Source: an uncultured Latescibacterota bacterium
GTDB lineage: Bacteria > Latescibacterota > UBA2968
Assembly: GCA_951812755.1 (NCBI GenBank)
Contig: OX638329.1
Location: forward strand, 1,349,339-1,413,338
DNA: 64,000 nt
Direction of reading: 5' to 3'
Below are positions 17,805-26,387 of this stretch, piece by piece; the stretch's first letter is position 1, and the number at the start of each line of letters is the position of its first letter. A program made the position numbers and the translations under genes. The notes under the pieces were generated by a model, which made no database searches, had not been told where the DNA came from, and was given only the letters and a program-made list of their open reading frames with translations.

Positions 17805-18973
17805 GGCTTTATTGCGTCTCGTAAAGTTTGGATCGAGCGATAACTGCCATCTGTGCCAATCACGGTGAGAAAAACAGCGTCTGAACCCTGATTGTCATTT
17901 GCGCCATAGCGAAGTACAAAGCCACCCAGATCAATAGTATCGGCATGGTGCAAACTGTTGAGAAACCGGGTGCGGTTAACCTCTCTCCCACAACGATCGA
18001 GAGCGGCGATAGCCAATCGACCCGCCAGATAGCCTTCGTAGGAGACAAAACCGGGAGTCGCTTCGGGCGCGTAGGTCGCAAGGGCACGGCGGTAGGCAAT
18101 ACCAACGCGGAGGATCTCATCTGTTGGAAAAGGTACGACCTGAGTGACAAAGACCCCAGCACCAGCGCGACCGAGTTCCCTGGCCAACGCATTGCTGCCC
18201 ACAAAGGAGATGGTCATGAATACGGGATCCAGCCCCGTGTGTCGCGCCCAGGCAATCAGCGTTGCTACCGGCTGGTAGGCCCCGATCAGGATGACTGCAT
18301 CGGGATTTGCACTATGCAGGTTGAGCAGACCCGTCTTCACCGCCGTGGTATTGCGCGGGTACACGCCTATCGTCACAGGTTCCATGCTACGCCGCTCAAG
18401 TGCCTGCCGCACGCCGCGATAGCCCGCCCGACCAAAAGAGTCATCCTGGTACATAACGGCAATGCGTTTAATACCCAGGTCTGTAGTCAAACGAGCGACC
18501 ATAGCCTCGGTCTCCTGGTTATAAGACGCCCGCAGGTTAATCACGTTTTGCCACCTATCTTCACGCAGGAAGGCAGCACCGGTAAAGGGGGCGATGTAGG
18601 GGACACCCGCAGCGGCGGCCACAGGGGTAGCGGAGAGCGAAGTAGGTGTACCGACAGCACCGATCAGCGCAAAAATACCTTCCTGTTCAATCAGACGACG
18701 GGTATTGGCGATAGCAGCTTCGGGTTCGTATGCGTCATCGAGAGACGTCAATATTAGCTGCCGACCATGCACGCCGCCCCGCGCATTAGCCTCCTGAAAA
18801 GCTGCCTCAATACCAATCCGCATGTTCTTGCCCAGTTCCTGAGCGGGACCACTAAAGGCGGCGGACTGACCGAACAGAATGCGCTCGTCAGAGATTCCCG
18901 ATTCTTCCGCATGGATTTCTGCAATTAGCAAGACGAGTAGTAAAACCACACAACTGTAGCGCGTGCTGCTCAT
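17801..18973 (-). CDS. periplasmic branched-chain amino-acid-type (LivK-like) binding protein without transporter
   Basis: 390 aa with a signal peptide (about 22 residues, cut near IHA-EES; no lipobox). A type I periplasmic binding protein follows: LFGQSAAFSGPAQELGKNMR at the start and IALIGAVGTPTSLS-like and MYQDDSFGRAGYRG blocks later. Such proteins bind amino acids, amides or urea-type ligands. No ABC permease or ATPase is near. Instead the gene overlaps the anti-sigma kinase upstream (4 bp) and the histidine kinase downstream (4 bp). A sensory co-receptor role is therefore more likely than import. This is inference from context. Confidence 0.88.
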   Translation of the reverse strand: MSSTRYSCVVLLLVLLIAEIHAEESGISDERILFGQSAAFSGPAQELGKNMRIGIEAAFQEANARGGVHGRQLILTSLDDAYEPEAAIANTRRLIEQEGIFALIGAVGTPTSLSATPVAAAAGVPYIAPFTGAAFLREDRWQNVINLRASYNQETEAMVARLTTDLGIKRIAVMYQDDSFGRAGYRGVRQALERRSMEPVTIGVYPRNTTAVKTGLLNLHSANPDAVILIGAYQPVATLIAWARHTGLDPVFMTISFVGSNALARELGRAGAGVFVTQVVPFPTDEILRVGIAYRRALATYAPEATPGFVSYEGYLAGRLAIAALDRCGREVNRTRFLNSLHHADTIDLGGFVLRYGANDNQGSDAVFLTVIGTDGSYRSIQTLRDAIKP

Positions 18974-19392
18974 CCATTCCTCCGTTTAATCAGAGTAAGA
19001 TGGTTCTTATTCTGCTCGCGGCGATAGTGTACATCGTCCATCATAACGCGCATCAGATGGATGCCAAGCCCCCCTATCGGTCGATCTTCTATCTCTGCGT
19101 CCAGATCTGGTTCGGGGGCATCATCCAGTGGATTGAAGGCATGCCCGTCGTCTATAATCTCAACGGTGAAGACATCCTCATCCGAAGTCAGCGTGACCTC
19201 AATCTCGTGGCGTGCATCGTCATCGTAACCGTAGTTCACTGTGTTGACGATCAGTTCTTCGAGAACGAGATCAACCTGGTACACGAGATCGGGAGACCAA
19301 TCCCCCACTTCGCCGAGTTCTGCCACGGCATCGTGAAGCCGTTCCAACTCGCTGAGATCCGACTCAATACATAGAGAACGTTTCACCTTCAT
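18970..19392 (-). CDS. RsbW-like serine kinase/anti-sigma factor (HATPase_c_2)
   Basis: 140 aa with a GHKL ATPase fold: N-box VLEELIVNTVNYGY, G1 IIDDGHAFNPL and G2 GGLGIHLMRVMMDD. RsbW-type proteins bind either a sigma factor or a STAS antagonist and phosphorylate the latter. The ATG at 19392 makes a 4-bp ATGA overlap with the upstream phosphatase gene; an ATG at 19410 is possible but would give a longer overlap. Its own stop overlaps the next gene by 4 bp. No sigma factor is encoded nearby, so the target of the switch is unknown. Confidence 0.9.
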   Translation of the reverse strand: MKVKRSLCIESDLSELERLHDAVAELGEVGDWSPDLVYQVDLVLEELIVNTVNYGYDDDARHEIEVTLTSDEDVFTVEIIDDGHAFNPLDDAPEPDLDAEIEDRPIGGLGIHLMRVMMDDVHYRREQNKNHLTLIKRRNG

Positions 19393-20558
19393 GTGTCTAA
19401 CTCTCTGCAAAAAAGTGTCATACAGGTCATATCGTCGAACTGGGGCATATCACCCGCAAATGCCTGCACAGCTTGAAAAATCGCCTGATTAATTTCGCGG
19501 ACATCACACGAACAATGCTCGGACAATACTGCACACAAGCGTCCCATCTCAAACTCCTCATTCTGGGCATTCATGGCTTCGGTGACACCATCTGTGTAGA
19601 GCACGAGGGCATCGCCAGGCGACAGAGTGACTGAGTTTTGTTCGTATTCGATGTCTGGCATGATACCCAGAGCAATTCCGTTGGTCTGGGGGAGCACCGT
19701 CGAGCTACCATCTGCGTGGACGACAATCGGGGGATTGTGTCCCCCATTGGCGTACGACAGCACCCTATTCGCCGGATTGAATTCGGCATAAAATACGGTG
19801 ACAAACATCGCAGCGTCGTTGTCTTCCTGCAGGAGATTATTGACCTCACTCAACACCTCGGCCGGATTCGATCTGCCAATTGCAGCTCCTTTCATCAACG
19901 TGCGACTGGACATCATGAATAGAGCAGCCGGTACACCCTTATCGGAAACATCGGCAATTGCCAGACCGACACAGTTATTTTCCAGATTGATAATATCAAA
20001 AAAATCACCCCCCACTTCGCGTGCAGGCTCCATGTTTCCAAACACCTGGTATTCAGGTTTGTCGGGAAAGGTCTTCGGCAGGATCGACTGCTGCATCTCA
20101 TGGGCAACGCGAAGCTCGTTTTGCAGCGCCACCAACTTATCCCGCGAAGCCACAGCCTCGCGCCACATTTTCAGGTGTTCCAAAGTGCGCTCAATCGTGA
20201 CCCTCAGATCCTGAAAATCAATGGGCTTGGTAACAAAGTCGAACGCCCCCCGATTCATGGCCGTACGGATGTTTTTCATATCGCCATAAGCCGAGACAAT
20301 GACAGCCCGGAGGTCTGGATCGACTTGGGGCATCTGTTCGAGCAACGTGAGACCATCCATCCGCGGCATATTGATGTCCGAAAGCACCATATCGATATCC
20401 GGATCCGCGTTCAGCACCTCGAGAGCCTCAACGCCGTTGTAGGCAAAGACGAATTCGTAGTGTCCGGCGCGAACATCGCGCCGCATGCGCTGCCTCACGA
20501 GATGTTCGAGATCGGGTTCATCATCAACCACGAGTATTTTGTATTGCGCCTTTTTCAT
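19389..20558 (-). CDS. response regulator fused to PP2C/SpoIIE-type phosphatase (RsbU-like)
   Basis: 389 aa. The REC domain (residues 5-125) has VDDE, phospho-acceptor D61 in LSDINMPRMDG and K111 in VTKPID. A helical linker (126-160) follows, then a PPM/SpoIIE phosphatase domain with EVGGDFFDI (D185) and IADVSDKGVPAAL (D203), NGGHNPP and LYTDGVTEA, ending DDMTCMTLF. Phosphorylation by the downstream histidine kinase probably switches on the phosphatase, which would dephosphorylate the STAS protein encoded at 21008. It is the first gene of the ATGA-coupled run. Confidence 0.93.
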   Translation of the reverse strand: MKKAQYKILVVDDEPDLEHLVRQRMRRDVRAGHYEFVFAYNGVEALEVLNADPDIDMVLSDINMPRMDGLTLLEQMPQVDPDLRAVIVSAYGDMKNIRTAMNRGAFDFVTKPIDFQDLRVTIERTLEHLKMWREAVASRDKLVALQNELRVAHEMQQSILPKTFPDKPEYQVFGNMEPAREVGGDFFDIINLENNCVGLAIADVSDKGVPAALFMMSSRTLMKGAAIGRSNPAEVLSEVNNLLQEDNDAAMFVTVFYAEFNPANRVLSYANGGHNPPIVVHADGSSTVLPQTNGIALGIMPDIEYEQNSVTLSPGDALVLYTDGVTEAMNAQNEEFEMGRLCAVLSEHCSCDVREINQAIFQAVQAFAGDMPQFDDMTCMTLFCRELDT

Positions 20559-21007
20559 ATACGCGCCTCTTATATTAATGGTGTCTTACTTATACTGATG
20601 TTAAGCACTCTTTGATCGGAGCACAATCATTGCGATAGGTTTCAGAGACCTATCTTTTTTCTCACTTGTGTGGAAAGGGTCCCGGGGAGAGTCACTAAAG
20701 TGGACAAATGCCAGACCGGTCATTTTGTAATGACAAACTGCGCGACACGAGATAGAAGGTTGGCTGTTATTCGGGAGGTTTTGAAAGCGGATATACAGGG
20801 CATGAGAGATACCCTGGAACAGTGATCTATGGACAAGATACACAGGGAAATCGGATCGGCGTGCGAGTTCGATAATATGGCCTCGCCTGCAACCCGATTG
20901 TGGAACGTACATAACCGGCGAGTCTAACCTGGTCTGTGCAATAAGTTAAAACACGCCAGTCCTCCATCTATGGCTTGAGAGCACACGCGATAAAGCTAAA
21001 GGTCAGG
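20559..21007. other. 450-bp gap with a plus-strand hairpin/T-tract
   Basis: No convincing gene was found; a 103-codon minus-strand frame (20601-20912) has no recognisable family. At 20634-20654 a perfect 7-bp stem (GATAGGT / ACCTATC) with loop TTCAGAG is followed by six Ts (20655-20660). This is an intrinsic-terminator shape, but only for plus-strand transcription, while all neighbours are on the minus strand. The gap separates the STAS gene from the phosphatase gene, so a separate minus-strand promoter for the operon may lie here. Confidence 0.45.
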
Positions 21008-21346
21008 TTATCCGCCCAGTGCGGCGCAAGCCTCTGCCTGTGAGTCGTAGATCGAAATGATCTTGTCAAATCCGCTGATTTTGAAGACCTCTCCGATGGG
21101 ACCAGAAAGCGAGCAAAGCGCGAATTCCGCATTGCGATTCCGGAGTGACTTGGCAACCAGCAAAATGACCCGCAGGCCCGAACTACTAATGTAAGAAAGC
21201 CCCCCAAAATCTACGATCACGCAGGTATCGTCGTCACTGATTGCAGAGCTTAATACATTTTCGAACTCGCGGGCATTGGCACTATCAACCCGGCCATTTA
21301 CGTTCGCGATTAAAATTCCATTTTCTCGTTGGGTCTTAATCTCCAT
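21008..21346 (-). CDS. STAS-domain anti-sigma factor antagonist (RsbV-like)
   Basis: A 112-aa single STAS domain: NGRVDSANAREFENVL, then VIVDFGGLSYISSSGLRVIL with the probable phospho-serine (Ser55 in ISSSGL), and the ISGFDKII C-terminal motif. RsbV-like proteins release a target from the anti-sigma kinase when unphosphorylated. AGGA lies 8 bases before the ATG. It is separated by a 450-bp gap from the phosphatase/kinase genes but on the same strand, and it completes the partner-switching set. A TATAAT-like minus-strand sequence lies about 25 bp upstream of the start, without a good -35. Confidence 0.9.
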   Translation of the reverse strand: MEIKTQRENGILIANVNGRVDSANAREFENVLSSAISDDDTCVIVDFGGLSYISSSGLRVILLVAKSLRNRNAEFALCSLSGPIGEVFKISGFDKIISIYDSQAEACAALGG

Positions 21347-21659
21347 TGAACTTTATCCTGATGTGTGAAATTATATACGGAAATTCTTGCCGCACGTCGC
21401 GTGCAGAAAATTCGACTTTTGCATAAATCGAAACCCGATCAAGCTATTCGCTCAATAGGGACTTGAGAAGTTCAGCTAAAATATTACTTGTCTATGCGAA
21501 AGTCAAATCTTTTTTTTGGACAGAATTTGTACCGCCTGGCTTTACTAAAAGTTGTAATTTGCGCACAGCGGTCAATATTTGCTAATACCTCATCACGCAA
21601 CTGTGGTTCCTTCTTTTCAATCGCTTGACAACACAGCATCCCCGCAATACTTTCATCTT
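21347..21659. other. divergent intergenic region
   Basis: This 313-bp region lies between the minus-strand STAS gene and the plus-strand TrpD-like gene. A minus-strand TATAAT (21370-21375) could serve the STAS gene. The rest is AT-rich with no gene seen. In-frame codons of the TrpD-like frame extend back to 21579 (TTG), so part of this region could be coding if that start is used. Confidence 0.35.
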
Positions 21660-23069
21660 ATGCCATTATTCGATCCCAATCCCCTCGTCCTCGAAGCCCA
21701 GGCGCGCGTGTGTACAGGCCCCACGCAATCTCGTCCTCTGGGAAAAAAATCCAGCGATCCACAGCCACAACCCGTACTGGACGCCATCCTCAACACGCTG
21801 CAAAACAAAGCGCGTCATCCGGTCTCCGATATCCAGATGGGAGCCTTTTTTGCCGCGATGCGTCTGCGGCGCAATTACCCGCCCAAAACAGCCTGGAGCC
21901 AGGCTGAAATCAATGCCTTTGAACAATATACTCCCCTTCTACAAACCCACCTCCCACCAGACCTGCAATATATCTTCGGCCTTAAAGATCACTGTCCCAC
22001 AGAATCGCCTGATGAGCAAACCGTCATTACCGCACTAAAAACTATTCTCGCCGGGGGGCATCTCGCCTACGACCAAACGCGCCTTATGTGCGAAGCCATT
22101 CTCACCGACAGCGTTCGCGGCAGCCTCAAAGGTGCCGCGCTGATAGGCCAGCGCATGAACCTCGAATCCTATGACGAGGTACGCGGATACCTCCACTCGA
22201 CCTTTGCACCCGAACGCATCCACACAGTACAGGTGAATAACCTCACCCACTTTGGTCAACCCTACAATGGCTCAACTCGCTACTTCAAACCCACCCTTTT
22301 TGTCGCGGCACTGCGCGCGGCCCTTGGTCGTCCCACCGTAATTCACGGTGTAGATGCCATGCCACCCAAATGGGGTGTAACCGACGAACAGATCCTCAAC
22401 GCGCTCAACGCCCGCACCAATTTGTCGCTTTCAGAAGCAGCAGAACGACTCGAAAATCCCGGGATTGGCTTTGCCTACATCAGCCAGCGCGAATATGCGC
22501 CATTAGCTTACGCAGCCCGCGACCTTCGCGCCCACATTGGCAAACGCCCCCCGTGGTCTGCCACAGAAAAAGCGCAGCAACTCTTCACCTGTGCCGGCAG
22601 CAATCACATTGTCATCGGTTATTACCATTCGGGATACGAAATCCCCCTTCTGAAAATCGCACGCGAGACCGGATTTACATCTGCAGTCGCAATCAAGGGG
22701 GAAGAAGGCACCAGCCACTTTTCCCTTCGCCTGGGAAAACCCACCGATAAAACGCGCAACGCCATCAATTTTTCACAGGGCTTTCGCGCCGATCAAACTT
22801 ACGCCTGCGACATCAATCCCGCCACTTACGGCTTTCACTACGCACAAAATCCACGTCCCAAAGCCGTCGATGCACAGACCTTTGCCGAACTCGGCCTTGC
22901 AGCTCTCTCTGGGGAAAAAGGCCATATTTACGACCGCATCGTACTCAATGCCGCCCTCACAGATTATCTGCTCGGTTTCACCGCCGATCCCCACGATGCA
23001 ATTCAACAGGCCCGAGAAGCAATAGACAATGGCCGTGCCCTCAAACACCTTCGAGCGTACTATAAATAA
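21660..23069 (+). CDS. anthranilate phosphoribosyltransferase-like (TrpD2/YbiB-type) protein
   Basis: About 469 aa. The N-terminal helical bundle typical of the glycosyltransferase family 3/nucleoside phosphorylase II fold is seen in VSDIQMGAFFAAMRLRRNYP. A phosphoribosyl-transferase-like core follows: RAALGRPTVIHGVDAMPPKW, LENPGIGFAYISQREYAP, then AIKGEEGTSH. The canonical TrpD glycine-rich KHGNR motif is not present, so it is probably not the biosynthetic TrpD; no other trp gene is near. The start is uncertain: no ribosome binding site is evident before ATG 21660, and TTG 21579 is in frame. The sulfatase follows 15 bp downstream, suggesting one transcript. Its role is not known. Confidence 0.72.
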   Translation: MPLFDPNPLVLEAQARVCTGPTQSRPLGKKSSDPQPQPVLDAILNTLQNKARHPVSDIQMGAFFAAMRLRRNYPPKTAWSQAEINAFEQYTPLLQTHLPPDLQYIFGLKDHCPTESPDEQTVITALKTILAGGHLAYDQTRLMCEAILTDSVRGSLKGAALIGQRMNLESYDEVRGYLHSTFAPERIHTVQVNNLTHFGQPYNGSTRYFKPTLFVAALRAALGRPTVIHGVDAMPPKWGVTDEQILNALNARTNLSLSEAAERLENPGIGFAYISQREYAPLAYAARDLRAHIGKRPPWSATEKAQQLFTCAGSNHIVIGYYHSGYEIPLLKIARETGFTSAVAIKGEEGTSHFSLRLGKPTDKTRNAINFSQGFRADQTYACDINPATYGFHYAQNPRPKAVDAQTFAELGLAALSGEKGHIYDRIVLNAALTDYLLGFTADPHDAIQQAREAIDNGRALKHLRAYYK

Positions 23070-23084
23070 TCACAGGAGAATGCA

Positions 23085-24368
23085 ATGTCCCATCCAAACA
23101 TCCTCTACATCCACTCTCACGACACGGGTCGCTACATTCAGCCCTTTGGGCATGCCATGCCCACCCCGAATTTTCAGCGCCTCGCCGAACAGGGCATTTT
23201 ATTCCGCCAGGCATTTTGCGCCAATCCGACCTGCTCGCCGAGCCGAGCCGCACTCCTGACCGGACAATGGCCCCATAGTTGCGGCATGCTGGGGTTGGCA
23301 CACCGCGGTTTTCGACTCAACGATTATAGCCATCACCTCGTTCACACACTCAAAAAAGCGGGTTACACAACCGCTCTATCGGGTTTTCAGCACGTTGGTC
23401 GCCCCCCCGCAGCCGATCCCTCGGAAATCGGTTATGACGAAATATTCGACACGGCCAAAAATCAACGGGCGACCTCAGATGCTGCCATTGAATTTCTCAA
23501 CAGATCTCACGACAAGCCCTTCTTTCTCGACGTCGGATATACCGTCACCCATCGCAGCTTTCCCGAACCGGGTCCCGGAGACGATCCGCGCTATTGCATA
23601 CCCCCTGCGCCTTTGCCCGACACTCCCGAAACCCGATACGATACCGCCGCTTACAAAACCTGCGTTCGCATCCTCGATACTGAAGTCGGGCGCGTCCTCA
23701 ACGCCATAGATCGTGCCGGACTTGCCGAAAACACCATCGTCATCAGCACCACCGATCACGGCATCGCATTCCCCATGATGAAATGCAACCTCACCGATCA
23801 CGGCATCGGCGTCTTGCTCATCATGCGAGGACCGGGTTTTTCTGGCGGCAAAGTCATCGATGGCATGGTCTCTCAAATTGATCTCTTCCCCACCTTGTGC
23901 GATGTGATCGGCATAGACCATCCCCACTGGCTGCAAGGCAAATCCATACTACCACTCGTCCGCGAAGAAACAGATGAAATCCACGATGAAATTTTCGCAG
24001 AAGTCAACTATCACAGCTATTACGACCCACAACGCGCCATTCGCACAAAAAAATGGAAATACATCCGCCACTGGTACCCCACACAGCGCCCTGGCGACAT
24101 CAACTGTGACGGCAGCCCGAGCAAGTCCTACTTTCTCGGCCAGGGATGGCGGCAGAAAAACCAACCCCCTGAACAGCTCTACGACCTCATTTTTGACCCA
24201 TATGAGACCAATAATCTCGCCTCGGACCCCAACCATCAGGACGCGTTAAACGACCTGCGCCATCGCCTCCAAACCTGGATGGAAACAACCGACGATCCAC
24301 TGCTCGCAGGCGCAGTTTCTGCCCCTGAAGGCGCACGCATCAACGACCCAGCAGACCTTCAGGCTTAA
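23085..24368 (+). CDS. sulfatase, N-sulfoglucosamine-sulfohydrolase-like
   Basis: A 427-aa arylsulfatase-fold hydrolase. The formylglycine motif is CSPSRAALLTG (Cys50), the canonical C-x-P-S-R, requiring maturation by a formylglycine-generating enzyme not encoded here. The N-terminal metal site reads HSHDTGRY in place of the more usual TDDQ, as in heparan N-sulfatase-like members. The second metal site TTDHGIAFP is near residue 225. No signal peptide is visible at this ATG, which follows a good AGGAG. The substrate is likely a sulfated sugar, but unknown. A weak hairpin terminator follows. Confidence 0.92.
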   Translation: MSHPNILYIHSHDTGRYIQPFGHAMPTPNFQRLAEQGILFRQAFCANPTCSPSRAALLTGQWPHSCGMLGLAHRGFRLNDYSHHLVHTLKKAGYTTALSGFQHVGRPPAADPSEIGYDEIFDTAKNQRATSDAAIEFLNRSHDKPFFLDVGYTVTHRSFPEPGPGDDPRYCIPPAPLPDTPETRYDTAAYKTCVRILDTEVGRVLNAIDRAGLAENTIVISTTDHGIAFPMMKCNLTDHGIGVLLIMRGPGFSGGKVIDGMVSQIDLFPTLCDVIGIDHPHWLQGKSILPLVREETDEIHDEIFAEVNYHSYYDPQRAIRTKKWKYIRHWYPTQRPGDINCDGSPSKSYFLGQGWRQKNQPPEQLYDLIFDPYETNNLASDPNHQDALNDLRHRLQTWMETTDDPLLAGAVSAPEGARINDPADLQA

Positions 24369-24380
24369 AAAGCAACGCCA

Positions 24381-24413
24381 AAAAAATCCGCCCTTCAGCA
24401 AGGCGGCTTTTCA
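24381..24413 (+). terminator. probable terminator after sulfatase
   Basis: CCGCC (24388-24392) pairs with GGCGG (24402-24406) around a CTTCAGCAA loop, preceded by six As and followed by CTTTTC. It lies 20 bp after the sulfatase stop. The stem is short, so it may be weak. Confidence 0.5.
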
Positions 24414-24439
24414 CTTCACACTTCTTATATCTTGAGCAA

Positions 24440-24464
24440 GGGCGACCACAAGAGTCGCCCCTAC
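24440..24464 (-). repeat. REP-like hairpin with GTAG foot
   Basis: On the minus strand GTAG (24464-24461) is followed directly by GGGCGAC, a 7-base loop, and GTCGCCC. This is a GTAG-footed hairpin like the one at 11927. It lies in the convergent gap between the sulfatase and the GOLPH3-like gene, next to CTTCGTGCTCTTTCGTG and TTCACACTTC simple repeats. Confidence 0.6.
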
Positions 24465-24534
24465 GATCCCTTCGTGCTCTTTCGTGTACCTTAGTGGATT
24501 TCAATCTTCCTTCACACTTCTTCCTTTACACTTC

Positions 24535-25185
24535 TCACGGCATCATCTGCACGGCGAGGGCGAGCGATAGCTCGATATCTGTGATCGCCTGCGACATAGC
24601 CTGACCGATCAAATCCAGCTTTCGCACCTGATCGATACGATCGGCAACACGCGCCAGTTCGCGTGGGGACAGAATTTCCTTAAATATATCGCACGCATGC
24701 GCCAGACCAATAATCACAACATCGCGCGGATCTGGAATCTGGTCGCTAAACAACACCTCCATAATCCTCAGCTTGACCTCGCGCTCGGCTGTATTGTCGA
24801 TAATGGGATAGCGCCGCCCCTGAATCACCCATAAGAATCGGTCCTCTTCTCGATTGAGAATGCCCCGTTCTACGAGCCGATTGAGAGCCTCTTCTCGAAT
24901 CGTATCTGCGCGAAGCGCAGTGCGTTCCACCCAAAAGCGCGCATCCTTGGTCTCGTTCAGCTGGGCAATATCTGCAAGCGTGGGATCGAGCAAACTATCC
25001 CCAACTCGGGTCGAATCGACGAGGATCAGTTTTTCGAGGTCTGTGTCAATTCGATTTTCCAGTGCCAAATCCATCAACACACCGCCTGCCAGCGCATACC
25101 GCATCAGCCGGTCTGGCACGCGAGCAAATCTCCCATTCTCGTCGTCGAGTATCAGTAGCATGAGTTCTTCGGCAAATCTAAGCAT
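24535..25185 (-). CDS. GOLPH3/VPS74 (GPP34) domain protein
   Basis: 216 aa, matching the GPP34 fold: FAEELMLLILDDENGRF at the N-terminus, ALAGGVLMDLALENRI, and the typical RLVERGIL and RRYPIIDN elements, followed by a helical C-terminus. Eukaryotic GOLPH3 binds PI4P and Golgi enzymes; the bacterial homologues have no established function. The ATG at 25185 shares a base with the ThuA stop (TAATG) and has GGAGGG 8 bases upstream. The alternative ATG at 25206 overlaps more. Translational coupling to the ThuA gene is evident. Confidence 0.8.
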   Translation of the reverse strand: MLRFAEELMLLILDDENGRFARVPDRLMRYALAGGVLMDLALENRIDTDLEKLILVDSTRVGDSLLDPTLADIAQLNETKDARFWVERTALRADTIREEALNRLVERGILNREEDRFLWVIQGRRYPIIDNTAEREVKLRIMEVLFSDQIPDPRDVVIIGLAHACDIFKEILSPRELARVADRIDQVRKLDLIGQAMSQAITDIELSLALAVQMMP

Positions 25186-25832
25186 TACGAGTTCCCTCCA
25201 GTCCACCTCACGCCCTGCGTCACCAATTGCTGCATCCCCGCCCGCTCAAATGTACCTGGCCCGTGTCCCAGAGTCGTGTAAAATACCCGTCCTTCGCCAT
25301 AATCCTTTACCCAGGCCATGGGATGCTGCTTATCGCTCCAATCCGCGGTTGCCAAAATGTGAACAGCGGGATCCCAGGCCGACATATAAATCTCGTCCTC
25401 CACTTCAAAATCATCCACACCCTGTGTAATGGGGTGCGCGTCATCCGCAATATTCACGGTGAACGTCAATCCCGGCGGATGCCAGTTTGCGTGTCCGCCA
25501 ATCAAATCCACCGCTTTCCCACCAATCCACCAGGCCGTACCGTGAATACCCACCAGACCTTTGCCACCTGCCACAAAATCGAATAGCCCCTCTTCTTGCT
25601 CGGGCGTCAAATCCGGCAAGCGATTTACCGTCCCATCCGCATCCCGCTCTGTGCGCGTGAATCCCGTACCGTGTACCAGCACGTCAAAATCGTCCAAAGC
25701 GTCTGACGTCAGCACATCCTTATCGTCTTCAAGCGTCACAGACAAATCGTCCTGTGCGCCCAAAAACCCATTGATAACCTCGGCACTTGCATCAAACCGA
25801 TGGTTCGGCCCCGACAAAACCAGCACTTTCAT
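25185..25832 (-). CDS. ThuA-like trehalose-utilisation domain protein
   Basis: A 215-aa class I glutamine-amidotransferase-like fold of the ThuA family: VLVLSGPNHRFD at the N-terminus, GKGLVGIHGTAWW in the middle, DEIYMSAWDP, and GRVFYTTLGHG near the end. ThuA proteins accompany sugar dehydrogenases and disaccharide catabolism; the reaction is not established. AAAGGAG precedes the ATG at 25832; an upstream in-frame start at 25931 lacks one. It is followed by the GOLPH3-like gene with a 1-bp overlap. Confidence 0.86.
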   Translation of the reverse strand: MKVLVLSGPNHRFDASAEVINGFLGAQDDLSVTLEDDKDVLTSDALDDFDVLVHGTGFTRTERDADGTVNRLPDLTPEQEEGLFDFVAGGKGLVGIHGTAWWIGGKAVDLIGGHANWHPPGLTFTVNIADDAHPITQGVDDFEVEDEIYMSAWDPAVHILATADWSDKQHPMAWVKDYGEGRVFYTTLGHGPGTFERAGMQQLVTQGVRWTGGNS

Positions 25833-26003
25833 TTTTTTCTCCTTTGTAGTGGTAAATTCCAAACTCGTATGAGTGTGTTGAAGACGACCTCGCTGTGTCC
25901 CATTCTCGTTGCGACAAAGGCGTAGCACCAATATACAATGTCATCTTTGAGTGCAAGATTAGCCCTGTAAACCTCTGATACTCATTGCCTGATGTCGAGC
26001 CTA

Positions 26004-26387
26004 TCAATACACTGGCACAGGATAAGCCCGAATCATTTCGTCAACAGTCACAATAGTTAGGTGATGCTCAAGTGCTTGGCAGATAAGCATACGATCAAAT
26101 GGATCCCGATGTGTTGAAGGCAGTTTGGCGAGTTGAGACACGCTAGCTTCATCAAGAGGCAAACTTGCAATCATGTGTCTTTCGCGTTGTACAGACAGAT
26201 AATTCTCCGGTGATTCTGGCAAGGGTAGCTTGCCCAGTTGGTATTTTACGGAGATTTCCCATAGTGAAATGACACTTAGATACACTGCGTTCTCAAGATT
26301 GAGAATATCCCTCTGCATGACTTCTGGCAGGCGTTGATCGCCGGTTATGAGCCAGAGGAAGATGTGAGTATCTAGCAGAAGCCTCAT
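26004..26387 (-). CDS. PIN-domain toxin (VapC-like)
   Basis: A 127-aa PIN-fold ribonuclease toxin. The acidic residues that coordinate Mg2+ are seen at D6 (LLLDTHIFLWL), E44 (LWEISVK), D95/D98 (HRDPFDRML) and D116 (TVDEM). PIN toxins of this type cut tRNA, rRNA or mRNA. The ATG follows the antitoxin stop with no gap (TAA-ATG), the usual toxin-second order. Confidence 0.92.
   Translation of the reverse strand: MRLLLDTHIFLWLITGDQRLPEVMQRDILNLENAVYLSVISLWEISVKYQLGKLPLPESPENYLSVQRERHMIASLPLDEASVSQLAKLPSTHRDPFDRMLICQALEHHLTIVTVDEMIRAYPVPVY

Noticed and set aside
17801-18973. Interpretation as an amino-acid ABC transporter subunit
   Set aside because: No permease or ATPase nearby; the gene is fused by overlaps into a signalling operon.
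20601-20912. 103-codon minus-strand frame in the STAS/phosphatase gap
   Set aside because: No ribosome binding site, no family resemblance, unusual composition.
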